From a bacterium (GTDB lineage: Bacteria; Oederibacteriota; JAJYGY01): DNA of 6,036 bases. The stretch covers positions 1 to 6,036 of the forward strand of contig JAJYGY010000248.1 of NCBI GenBank assembly GCA_021790555.1, in the 5' to 3' direction. Below are positions 1 through 5,497 of the stretch, piece by piece. Numbering within the stretch: the stretch's first letter is position 1; the number at the start of each line of letters is the position of its first letter. Position numbers and translations under genes: made by a program. The notes beneath the pieces were generated by a model. That model was not told the DNA's origin, did not search any database, and saw only the letters and a list, made by a program, of their open reading frames with translations.

Positions 1-132
1 TTCCTGCTCGCCTTCGCCTGCGCCTTGGTGAGCATCAAGGCCCTGATGGCCATGCTCTCCCGGCTTTCCTTCAAGCCATTCGGCTGGTACCGCATCCTTG
101 CCGCGCCGTTTTTCTGGTTCTTCAGCCGCTGA
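1..132 (+). CDS. uppP: Undecaprenyl-diphosphatase (UppP/BacA family), C-terminal end only
   Basis: The window opens inside a reading frame that runs 43 codons to a TGA at 130-132; the start lies outside. The visible peptide is hydrophobic (FLLAFACALVSIKALMAML...) and ends with a basic/aromatic segment, SFKPFGWYRI, followed by a last membrane stretch (LAAPFFWFF). This matches the end of UppP proteins, where the final two transmembrane helices flank a motif of the form S-F-x-P-F-x-x-Y-R. UppP is an integral membrane enzyme that dephosphorylates undecaprenyl diphosphate to recycle the lipid carrier for peptidoglycan and other envelope polymers. The catalytic motifs are upstream and cannot be checked here, so the call rests on the C-terminal pattern alone. 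A possible terminator begins at the stop codon, so this is probably the last gene of its transcript. Confidence 0.75.
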   Translation, partial: FLLAFACALVSIKALMAMLSRLSFKPFGWYRILAAPFFWFFSR

Positions 133-167
133 CAGGCCGGTTCAAGGACTGTTCCAGCGGCGGTTTT
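125..167 (+). terminator. Possible intrinsic terminator of uppP
   Basis: GCCGCTG (125-131) and CAGCGGC (155-161) form a perfect 7-bp stem around a 23-nt loop, followed by GG and four T (164-167). The left arm overlaps the uppP stop codon. The long loop and short T run make it a weak candidate, but its position is right for ending the uppP transcript before the sigma factor gene. Confidence 0.4.
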
Positions 168-214
168 GCCAACCGGTACCCGGCCGGGGATCTTTCCGCC
201 GTCCTTGTCCTTCC

Positions 215-240
215 CGCAACACTTTGTGGATAACCCCGTA
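215..240 (+). promoter_or_regulatory. Possible ECF-type (autoregulatory) promoter of the sigma factor gene
   Basis: CGCAAC (215-220) is followed after exactly 16 nt by CGTA (237-240). This resembles the AAC / CGT architecture of ECF promoters, for example the sigma-W type TGAAAC-N16-CGTA. Transcription would begin near 247, giving a leader of about 13 nt before the ATG at 260. ECF genes often drive their own operon, so the position fits. A competing sigma-70 reading is TTGTCC (205-210), 18 nt, GATAAC (229-234), with only moderate matches. Which one is used is inference. Confidence 0.35.
225..233 (-). promoter_or_regulatory. Perfect consensus DnaA box (9-mer)
   Basis: TGTGGATAA on the plus strand is TTATCCACA on the minus strand, the strongest form of the DnaA recognition 9-mer. 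It lies between the two halves of the candidate ECF promoter, 27 bp before the sigma factor ATG. I see no second box nearby, so this is not an origin. If functional it would be a transcriptional control site, but a chance match is possible. Confidence 0.35.
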
Positions 241-259
241 TCAATAAGCAGGTGGGAGC

Positions 260-847
260 ATGCCGGAGTCCTGGCAGGAGATGAGCGAGGAAGAGCTGAT
301 GCGCCGCTCGCAGGCCGGAAGCCTGGAGGCATTTGAGGCGCTGGCGGCCCGCTTCGAGCCGCGCCTGTATTCCTTCATCTGGCGCTGGGTGCGGCACAAG
401 GAAACTGCCGAAGACCTGGTCCAGGAGACCCTGCTGAAGGCCTACAAGCACCGCCTGAGCTTCCGCGCCGGCTCCAGGGTCTCCACCTGGATCTTCACGC
501 TGGCCCTGAACCTCTGCCGCGACCGCTACCGCCAGAGCCGCCCCACCAGTTCCCTGAGCGACCCGGCCGTGCTTTCGGTGGCCGAGCGCAGCCGCTGGGC
601 CCGCCACGAAAGCGGCCCCGAGGACCTGGCCCAGAGGCGCGAGGAGGCGGGCCTGCTGATGAAGGCCCTGGCGGAGCTGCCCGAGCAGGCGCGCGACCTC
701 CTGGCCCTGCGCGAAAAGGAGGGCCTGACCTTCGAGGAGGCGGGCCGGCGGCTGAAGCTGAGCCCCGTGGCGGCGCGCTCGGCGGCTTCCCGGGCCTACA
801 AGAAACTGCGCCAGAAACTGGAAGGCTTTTTCAATCCCGAGGACTAG
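260..847 (+). CDS. ECF-family RNA polymerase sigma factor (sigma-70 family, RpoE-like)
   Basis: The 195-residue protein has the two-domain layout of ECF sigma factors. Region 2 spans about residues 22-91, with the core-binding helix AEDLVQETLLKAY (50-62) and the -10-binding part STWIFTLALNLCRDRYR (75-91). A variable linker covers 92-134. Region 4 spans about 135-187 (LPEQARDLLALREKEGLTFEEAG, then the -35 recognition helix ending SRAYKKLRQKL). The common V-K-S-R motif of the recognition helix is A-R-S-A here, so promoter preference may differ from the RpoE type. The ATG at 260 has AGGTGG at 250-255. A second in-frame ATG at 281 (residue 8) has a GGAG 12 nt upstream and would remove only residues outside the fold. 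The anti-sigma gene begins 3 bp after the stop, so the two are surely one operon. The factor is expected to direct polymerase to a small regulon, probably envelope stress, but the regulon cannot be read from this window. Confidence 0.93.
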   Translation: MPESWQEMSEEELMRRSQAGSLEAFEALAARFEPRLYSFIWRWVRHKETAEDLVQETLLKAYKHRLSFRAGSRVSTWIFTLALNLCRDRYRQSRPTSSLSDPAVLSVAERSRWARHESGPEDLAQRREEAGLLMKALAELPEQARDLLALREKEGLTFEEAGRRLKLSPVAARSAASRAYKKLRQKLEGFFNPED

Positions 848-850
848 ACC

Positions 851-1501
851 ATGCGCTTCCCGCACTCCCTGGCCGAACGGCTGATGACCAAGTCCCCCCA
901 AAGGGGCCTCTCCCCCTGGGAGCGGGCCTTCCTGGCCCGGCACCTGGAATCCTGCGCGCGCTGCCGCGAATTCGGCCTGAACCTGGCCGAATTCCTGCAC
1001 GAGGGCGAGCCCCCGCTGGCGCTTCCCCGCCGCGACGCGGGCCTGCTGCACCAGGGCATCCTGGTGGCCCTGCGCCGCGCCGCCGCGGCCGAGGACGCGC
1101 TGGATTCCGGCCGCCTGCTGCGGGCCCGCCGGCCCCTGGTTTCGCCCACCTTCTTCCCCGCCCTGGGCGCGGCCGCCCTGATCCTCGCCTTCCTGGTCTT
1201 CCTGAGCATGCCGCGCCCCTCGGCGCTGCGGGTCCCCGGCGGCGGCCACGAGGCCGAATTCCACGCCCTGCCGGGTCAGCTTCCCCAGCTTCAACCCTCG
1301 CCCCTGCCGGAGCTTTCCCCGCTGGCCGACCTCACGGCTTCGAGCCTCTCCTCCACCACGGCGGTGGGCTTCACCGAAACGGCGCGGCCCGAGGCCTCAA
1401 GCCCCGGCGCGGCGTCCCTTGCCGGCTCCACGGCCACGGCCGCGCCCCTGGGCGACAGCCCGACCGGCGCCGCCCAGGGGGTCAGCGCTTCCTCCCGCTG
1501 A
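851..1501 (+). CDS. Zinc-finger (ZAS-type) membrane anti-sigma factor
   Basis: This 216-residue protein is not strongly recognisable by overall sequence, but its layout is diagnostic. The N-terminal cytoplasmic part carries H31-x3-C35-x2-C38, the HxxxCxxC signature of ZAS anti-sigma domains. One transmembrane segment lies at about 101-120 (FFPALGAAALILAFLVFLSM). The remaining ~95 residues are Pro/Ser/Ala/Thr-rich, probably periplasmic, and without a visible fold. The start follows the sigma stop by 3 bp and has AGGA (840-843) inside the sigma gene's last codons, implying translational coupling. The family binds its partner sigma through the ZAS domain and releases it on signal, often by regulated proteolysis. 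The last 105 bp overlap the convergent mutY 3' end. There, third-position G/C in this frame is 31 of 34 codons, which supports this frame as the main coding one. Sensing role and partner identity are inferred from context. Confidence 0.85.
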   Translation: MRFPHSLAERLMTKSPQRGLSPWERAFLARHLESCARCREFGLNLAEFLHEGEPPLALPRRDAGLLHQGILVALRRAAAAEDALDSGRLLRARRPLVSPTFFPALGAAALILAFLVFLSMPRPSALRVPGGGHEAEFHALPGQLPQLQPSPLPELSPLADLTASSLSSTTAVGFTETARPEASSPGAASLAGSTATAAPLGDSPTGAAQGVSASSR

Positions 1502-2614
1502 TTCCGGGCCCGCCTCCCCGCCGGCCAGGCCCCGCAGGCCCTTCAGCAGCCTTTTCTCGGCCGAGGCCAGGGGAAGCCCTCCCGCCTTCTCAAGATCCTG
1601 AAAGCTCCAGGGCGCGCGCGCCTCCCCCCCCTGCACCTCGAACCAGCGGGCCTCCAGGGTGATGCGGAAGTGCAGCACCGTGTGCCGGACCGGCCCGAAA
1701 GCCCCCCTGTCTTCCACCTTTCCATTTTTGAGGCAGGACAAGGCCAGCGCCGCAACCGGGTGCGGACTCCGCCGGGGCGCCTCCGGGAAATGCCAGAAAC
1801 CCACCATGCGGCCCTCGTCCCCGGCCCTGCCGCTTCCCGTGCGCGGGGCCATCAGCACCTGCCGCCTGCCCGCCCGCAGGCGGGTGAGCAGGGCCACGGA
1901 TTTTTCCACCGCCACGCTCTCCCTGCGCGCGGGCAGCTCGGGCAGGGTGTCCTGCGAGCCCCCGGCGCGCGCCCGGCACAGGCCCCTCACCGGGCAGATC
2001 AGGCAGGCCGGCGCGGCCGGCGAGCAGACCGTGGCGCCGAGCTCCATCATGGCCTGGTTGAAGTCGCCCGGGCGCGAAGGGTCCAGCAGCCCTCCGGCCA
2101 GGCCGCGGATCCGGTCCTTGAGCGGGGCGCGGGTGGGGTCGCCACGCAGGGCCGCCAGCCTGCACAGCACCCGGATGACGTTGCCGTCCACCACGGCCGC
2201 GCGCAGGCCCAGGGCGATGGAACCCACGGCCGCGGCCGTGTACTCGCCCACGCCGGGAAGGTCCCGGATGCCCTCCAGGGAGCGGGGAAAGGAGCCCGCC
2301 GCCTCCACGGCCCTGGCGGCCTCGTGCAGGAAGCGGGCCCGGCGGTAATAGCCCAGCCCGGCCCACGCGGCAAAGACCCGCTCCAGGGGCGCCCTGGCCA
2401 GCGCGGCGGCGTCGGGGAAAAGCCCCATGAATTTTTCATAATAGGGAAGGGCGGTCTTTACCTGGGTCTGCTGGAGCATCAGCTCCGAGACCAGGATGGC
2501 GTAGGGATCGCGCGTGCGCCGCCAGGGCAGGTCGCGCTTGGACCGGTCGTACCAGTCCAGCAGGCGCCTGCGCAAGACGGGCGCGGAAATTTCAGGCGGG
2601 TTTTCTTTTTTCAT
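1397..2614 (-). CDS. mutY: A/G-specific adenine DNA glycosylase MutY
   Basis: MutY removes adenine mispaired with 8-oxoguanine, preventing G:C to T:A mutations. Diagnostic features: the catalytic Glu44 in SELMLQQTQV; a helix-hairpin-helix LPGVGEYTAAAVG (119-131); the catalytic Asp143 in VVDGNVIRVL; and a [4Fe-4S] ligand set C197-x6-C204-x2-C207-x5-C213. A C-terminal NUDIX-like 8-oxoG-sensing domain (about 235-360) contains VGFWHFPEA (271-279) and RHTVLHFRI (310-318). In well-studied MutY the latter holds an F-S-H loop; here it is V-L-H (313-315). The ATG at 2614 has GGAAG seven nt upstream (2622-2626). At 405 residues it is longer than the usual ~350. The excess is a Gly/Arg-rich tail from about 366 on, of which residues 372-405 are read antisense to the anti-sigma gene. 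It lies 18 bp after the alpha/beta hydrolase gene, so the two are probably one operon. No terminator with a T run follows. Confidence 0.95.
   Translation of the reverse strand: MKKENPPEISAPVLRRRLLDWYDRSKRDLPWRRTRDPYAILVSELMLQQTQVKTALPYYEKFMGLFPDAAALARAPLERVFAAWAGLGYYRRARFLHEAARAVEAAGSFPRSLEGIRDLPGVGEYTAAAVGSIALGLRAAVVDGNVIRVLCRLAALRGDPTRAPLKDRIRGLAGGLLDPSRPGDFNQAMMELGATVCSPAAPACLICPVRGLCRARAGGSQDTLPELPARRESVAVEKSVALLTRLRAGRRQVLMAPRTGSGRAGDEGRMVGFWHFPEAPRRSPHPVAALALSCLKNGKVEDRGAFGPVRHTVLHFRITLEARWFEVQGGEARAPWSFQDLEKAGGLPLASAEKRLLKGLRGLAGGEAGPESAGGSADPLGGAGRAVAQGRGRGRGAGKGRRAGA
1445..1480. repeat. Perfect 10-bp inverted repeat in the convergent gene overlap
   Basis: CCCCTGGGCG (1445-1454) and CGCCCAGGGG (1471-1480) are exact reverse complements separated by 16 nt. 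The hairpin falls inside the 1397-1501 overlap, ahead of the stop codon of both convergent genes. No T run follows on either strand, so it is not a standard intrinsic terminator. It could pause polymerase or stabilise both 3' ends, or simply reflect GC-rich repetitive coding sequence. Confidence 0.45.
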
Positions 2615-2632
2615 GTCGGGGCTTCCAGGGGG

Positions 2633-3580
2633 CTATTTCGCGGGCCCGCCTTGGCCGTATTCCTTGACGAACCAGGCCATCCAGTCGAACACTTCCTTCT
2701 GCCGGGGGTTGTAGTCCATCATCACGTTGTGCTCGTCCGAGGGGTAGACCAGCATCTCCTTGTCGCGGGAGCGCATGCGGGCGAAGATCTTCTGGTTGGC
2801 CTCCCGCGAGATCACCGGGTCGTCGCTGGCCTCGGTGAGGGCCACGGGAAGTTCCAGCCGCACCACCTCGGGCTCGGCCCGGCGGGCCGCGTCCAGCAAC
2901 TGCACCAGCTCCGAGGTGCCGTATTCGAACTGCCAGTGCCCCTTGTCCTCGGGGTGGACGACCGGGAAGCGCAGGGTGGGCAGCACCCAGCGCACCGGGG
3001 GCAGGTAGGCCAGGTAGCCCTTCCAGTCGGCCAGGTGGAAGGCCGGCGCGGCCAGCACCAGGGCGCTGATTCCCTGGGGGTCCTCGGAGGCCAGCATGGT
3101 GGCCAGCAGGCCTCCCATGCTGTGCCCGATCACCACCACATGCCGGCCCAGCAGGCGGGCCACCTCAAGGCCCCGGAGGGCGCTGGCCCTCCATTCCCGC
3201 CAGGTGGAGGCGTCGAAGGCGGCGCGCGTGCCGCCGTGGCCGGCGATGCGCGGGGCGAAGACGTTGTATCCCAGGGCCTTGAAATAGCGGGCGCAGTCCC
3301 CCACCTCGAAGGGGCTGGCCGAATACCCGTGCAGGATCAGGATGCTGACCGCCGTGGGCTTCCCCTGGACCAGCAGCAGGGGCCGGTTGCCGGGCAGGAG
3401 TCCGGAATCGGCCTTCCACAGGGCGCGGGCCATTTCGCAGCCGCGCCGGTATTCGGATGCCCCCGTCTTCATGGATGCCGCCTCCTCCCGCGCCCCTCCG
3501 GCCGCCAGTCCTGGCCGGGCCGGCGCCGACGCCAGCAGCAACAGGGCCGCCCAACAGGCCTTCCAGGATATCCGTGCCAA
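2633..3580 (-). CDS. Alpha/beta-fold hydrolase (Hydrolase_4 / monoacylglycerol lipase-like), start uncertain
   Basis: The fold is clear: oxyanion-loop motif ILHGYSASPFE (82-92); nucleophile elbow GHSMGG with Ser154; probable acid Asp254 in SDDPV; and catalytic His284 in SDEHNVM. The layout is that of Hydrolase_4 carboxylesterases and lysophospholipase-like enzymes that cleave ester bonds of lipids or small esters; the true substrate cannot be read. The longest frame starts at a TTG (3580) with a weak GGGG five nt upstream. It gives a signal-peptide-like N-terminus: basic residues 3-7, hydrophobic 8-19, small-residue end near 21-27, implying export. An ATG at 3472 (residue 37) has a far better ribosome site, GGGAGGAGG, 8 nt upstream, and would give a 279-residue cytoplasmic enzyme. 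The TTG lies only 10 nt past the ilvB terminator, so a transcript reaching it must read through that hairpin. mutY follows after 18 bp. Function class is firm; start and location are open. Confidence 0.88.
   Translation of the reverse strand: MARISWKACWAALLLLASAPARPGLAAGGAREEAASMKTGASEYRRGCEMARALWKADSGLLPGNRPLLLVQGKPTAVSILILHGYSASPFEVGDCARYFKALGYNVFAPRIAGHGGTRAAFDASTWREWRASALRGLEVARLLGRHVVVIGHSMGGLLATMLASEDPQGISALVLAAPAFHLADWKGYLAYLPPVRWVLPTLRFPVVHPEDKGHWQFEYGTSELVQLLDAARRAEPEVVRLELPVALTEASDDPVISREANQKIFARMRSRDKEMLVYPSDEHNVMMDYNPRQKEVFDWMAWFVKEYGQGGPAK
3481..3489 (-). promoter_or_regulatory. Strong ribosome binding site for the alternative ATG (3472) of the hydrolase
   Basis: On the minus strand this reads GGGAGGAGG and ends 8 nt before an in-frame ATG at 3472-3470. 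It is among the best Shine-Dalgarno matches in the window and is much better than the one before the TTG at 3580. It lies within the signal-peptide-coding part of the long form, so it favours the short form or dual starts. A GC-rich Arg/Glu/Ala codon run could also produce it by chance. Confidence 0.45.
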
Positions 3581-3589
3581 GAGCGCCCC

Positions 3590-3619
3590 AAGAAAAAGGG
3601 GGCGCGTCGCCGCGCCCCC
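3590..3619 (-). terminator. Intrinsic terminator of ilvB
   Basis: On the minus strand GGGGGCGCG (3619-3611) and CGCGCCCCC (3606-3598) form a perfect 9-bp GC stem. The GCGA loop is of the GNRA type, and TTTTTCTT (3597-3590) follows. It begins 30 nt after the ilvB stop codon. It should end the ilvB transcript efficiently and separates ilvB from the hydrolase-mutY pair. Confidence 0.9.
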
Positions 3620-3649
3620 GCCCCTCCACCGCCGAAATGCCCCCTCCGT

Positions 3650-5353
3650 TCAGCCCGCCAGGATCATCTCCTTGACCGTCATGCCGGCCGGGATCATGGG
3701 GTAGACGTCCTCCTCCTTGGGGATCATGACCTCCAGCACGTAGGGGCCGTTGTGCTTCAGCATCGCGTCGATGGCCGAGGAGACCTCGTCCCTCTTGGAG
3801 ATGCGGCCCGTCTCCACGCCGTAGAGGGCCTTGATGCCCTTGCTGTAGTTGGGGAACTCGTTGAATTCCACCGAGGAGTAGTTGCCCTTGTAGAACTTGC
3901 GCTGCCACTGGCCCACCATGCCCAGGATCTTGTTGTTGAGGATGACCACCTTCACGGGCAGGTTGTTGTCGGCCACGGTGCGCATCTCGTTGATGTTCAT
4001 CTCGAAGCTGCCGTCGCCGTCGATGTCGATCACCAGCGAATCCGGGCGGCCGAACTGGGCGCCCACGGCCGAAGGCAGCCCGAAGCCCATGGTGCCGGCC
4101 CCGGCCGAGGTGATGAGCGTGCGCGGCTCCTCCACCCGGAAGAACTGGCAGGCCCACATCTGGTGCTGGCCCACCCCGGTGGTGAGGATGGTGCGCCTGC
4201 CCCGGGTGGCGGCGTTGAGCTGTTCCAGGAAGTACTGCGGCTTGATGTGGCCGTCCTTGGGCGCCTCGTAGCGCAGGGGGTACTTCTCCTTCAGCTCGTC
4301 GATGTGCTTGAGCCAGGCCAGGGTGTCGGCGGGCTTCACGCGTCCGTTGAGCTCGGAGAGCACCTTCTTCAGGTCGCCGGCGATGCCCAGGTGGGCGCGC
4401 TTGTTCTTGTTGATTTCGCTGGGGTCCACGTCCACGTGCACCACGAAGGCGTTCTTGATGAACTCGCTGGTCTTGCCCGTCACGCGGTCGTCGAAGCGCG
4501 CCCCCAGGCAGATCACCAGGTCGGCCTGGTCGATGGCGTAGTTGGCGTAGGCGGCCCCGTGCATCCCCAGCATGCCCACGTAAAGGGGGTGCGAAGAGGG
4601 GAAGGCGCCCAGTCCCAGGATGGTGCTGGCCACCGGGATGCGGGTCTTCTCGGCGAACTCCTTCAGCTCCTTCCAGGCCTCTCCCAGGACCACGCCCTGG
4701 CCGATGTAGAGGATGGGGCGCTTGTGCTGGCTGATCACGTTGGCCAGCTCGTCCAGCTTGGCGGCGTCGTAGGCCGGCGGCTGGGGCTGGTAGCCCCGCA
4801 GCCTGAAGCCCCGGTCGATCTTGTCGACCGGCATGTTGTCCTCCTGGGCGTCCTTGGTGATGTCGATGAGCACCGGGCCGGGGCGGCCGCTGGTGGCCAC
4901 GTGGAAGGCCTCGCGGGTCACCCGGGCGATGTCCTGAACCTTGGTCACCAGGTAGTTGTGCTTGGTGATCTGCATGGTGACGTTCTGGATGGGCGTCTCC
5001 TGGAAGGCGTCCTTGCCGATCATCATGGACTTGACGTTGCCGCTGATCCCCACCAGGGGGGTGGAATCCATCTTGGCGTCGGCCAGGGGGGTGACCAGGT
5101 TGGTGGCCCCGGGGCCGGAGGTGACCAGGGCCACGCCCGGCTTGCCGGTGGCGCGGGCGTAGCCTTCGGCGGCGTGCCCGGCGCAGCGCTCGTCCCCGTT
5201 GAGCACCACGTTGATCTTGGTCTTGTTGACCACGTCGTAGATGGGCAGGTTGGCCCCGCCCGGGTAGCCGAAGATGTGCTCCACCCCCAGGTCCATCAGT
5301 TCGTCCACCAGGATCTGCGCGCCGATCTTGTGGTTTTCAGGAATCTTGCTCAT
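3650..5353 (-). CDS. ilvB: Acetolactate synthase (acetohydroxyacid synthase), large catalytic subunit
   Basis: The enzyme condenses pyruvate with pyruvate or 2-oxobutyrate, the first common step of valine, leucine and isoleucine synthesis, using thiamine diphosphate, Mg2+ and FAD. The 567-residue protein shows the three-domain order. The N-terminal ThDP-pyrimidine domain has GYPGGANLPIYD (29-40) and catalytic Glu55. The central FAD domain includes RFDDRVTGK (286-294); the RFDDR motif marks anabolic FAD-dependent AHAS rather than catabolic acetolactate synthase. The C-terminal ThDP-diphosphate domain has GTMGFGLPSAVGA (420-432) and GDGSFEMN...NN (446-474). I chose the ATG at 5353 because GGAGG (5362-5358) lies 4 nt upstream and family homology begins just after it; the frame stays open 31 codons further without homology. 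Around Glu55 the sequence is GDERCAGH, where E. coli and yeast enzymes have HEQGAGH. No ilvN regulatory subunit or other ilv gene adjoins it. A terminator-bearing leader precedes it and a strong terminator follows, so it is probably monocistronic. Confidence 0.95.
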   Translation of the reverse strand: MSKIPENHKIGAQILVDELMDLGVEHIFGYPGGANLPIYDVVNKTKINVVLNGDERCAGHAAEGYARATGKPGVALVTSGPGATNLVTPLADAKMDSTPLVGISGNVKSMMIGKDAFQETPIQNVTMQITKHNYLVTKVQDIARVTREAFHVATSGRPGPVLIDITKDAQEDNMPVDKIDRGFRLRGYQPQPPAYDAAKLDELANVISQHKRPILYIGQGVVLGEAWKELKEFAEKTRIPVASTILGLGAFPSSHPLYVGMLGMHGAAYANYAIDQADLVICLGARFDDRVTGKTSEFIKNAFVVHVDVDPSEINKNKRAHLGIAGDLKKVLSELNGRVKPADTLAWLKHIDELKEKYPLRYEAPKDGHIKPQYFLEQLNAATRGRRTILTTGVGQHQMWACQFFRVEEPRTLITSAGAGTMGFGLPSAVGAQFGRPDSLVIDIDGDGSFEMNINEMRTVADNNLPVKVVILNNKILGMVGQWQRKFYKGNYSSVEFNEFPNYSKGIKALYGVETGRISKRDEVSSAIDAMLKHNGPYVLEVMIPKEEDVYPMIPAGMTVKEMILAG

Positions 5354-5444
5354 GACACCTCCGAGCGGCCGCTTCGCCGCGGGAAATCCATCTTCCAACT
5401 GCCGTCGTCGATGGGAAAACCGGCCCCAAATCCCCGGAACCGGC

Positions 5445-5474
5445 AAAAAACAAGGCGGCCCCAGGAGGGGCCGC
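5445..5474 (-). terminator. Intrinsic terminator in the ilvB leader (possible attenuator) or end of the STAS transcript
   Basis: On the minus strand GCGGCCCC (5474-5467), loop TCCT, GGGGCCGC (5462-5455) form a perfect 8-bp stem, then CTTGTTTTTT (5454-5445). It points towards ilvB and lies 92 bp before its ATG. It is downstream of the best promoter in the region, so a transcript from there would meet it after about 20 nt and stop near 47 nt. It may be an attenuator of ilvB, or the terminator of the STAS gene that ends 76 bp upstream. No T run follows on the plus strand, so it acts in one direction only. Confidence 0.85.
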
Positions 5475-5497
5475 GAAACTCTTAACTTGGATCATTT

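Noticed and set aside
122..1294. A 390-codon minus-strand frame antisense to the sigma and anti-sigma genes
   Set aside because: It is the same high-GC shadow effect in codon register; the product is Gly/Gln/Ala-rich low complexity with no fold, while the plus strand encodes a clear ECF sigma factor.
3563..3580. TGGCACG near the hydrolase start as the -24 element of a sigma-54 promoter
   Set aside because: At the required spacing the -12 TTGC element is absent (TCCT is found), and the site lies inside the long-form coding sequence.
3165..4157. Minus-strand frame of 330 codons overlapping ilvB and the hydrolase
   Set aside because: It is Gly/Arg/His-rich, crosses two confident genes and the terminator in another frame, and has no recognisable motif.
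5354..5446. Upstream extension of ilvB to an ATG at 5446 (31 extra residues)
   Set aside because: The extension is not family-like, begins inside the T-run side of the terminator region, and the ATG at 5353 has a strong GGAGG at good spacing.
1670..5485. A 1271-codon stop-free frame on the plus strand, antisense to mutY, the hydrolase and ilvB
   Set aside because: The three minus-strand genes share one codon register, and this high-GC genome avoids the codons TTA, CTA and TCA, whose reverse complements are stops. The translation is His/Gly/Val/Gln-rich without any domain, and the opposite strand has clear enzymes with catalytic motifs.
5354..5495. ATG at 5495 opening a possible ilv leader peptide across the attenuator
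   Set aside because: It sits 2 nt after the -10 box, so it would not be transcribed, has no ribosome site, contains no run of Ile/Leu/Val codons and does not stop before ilvB.
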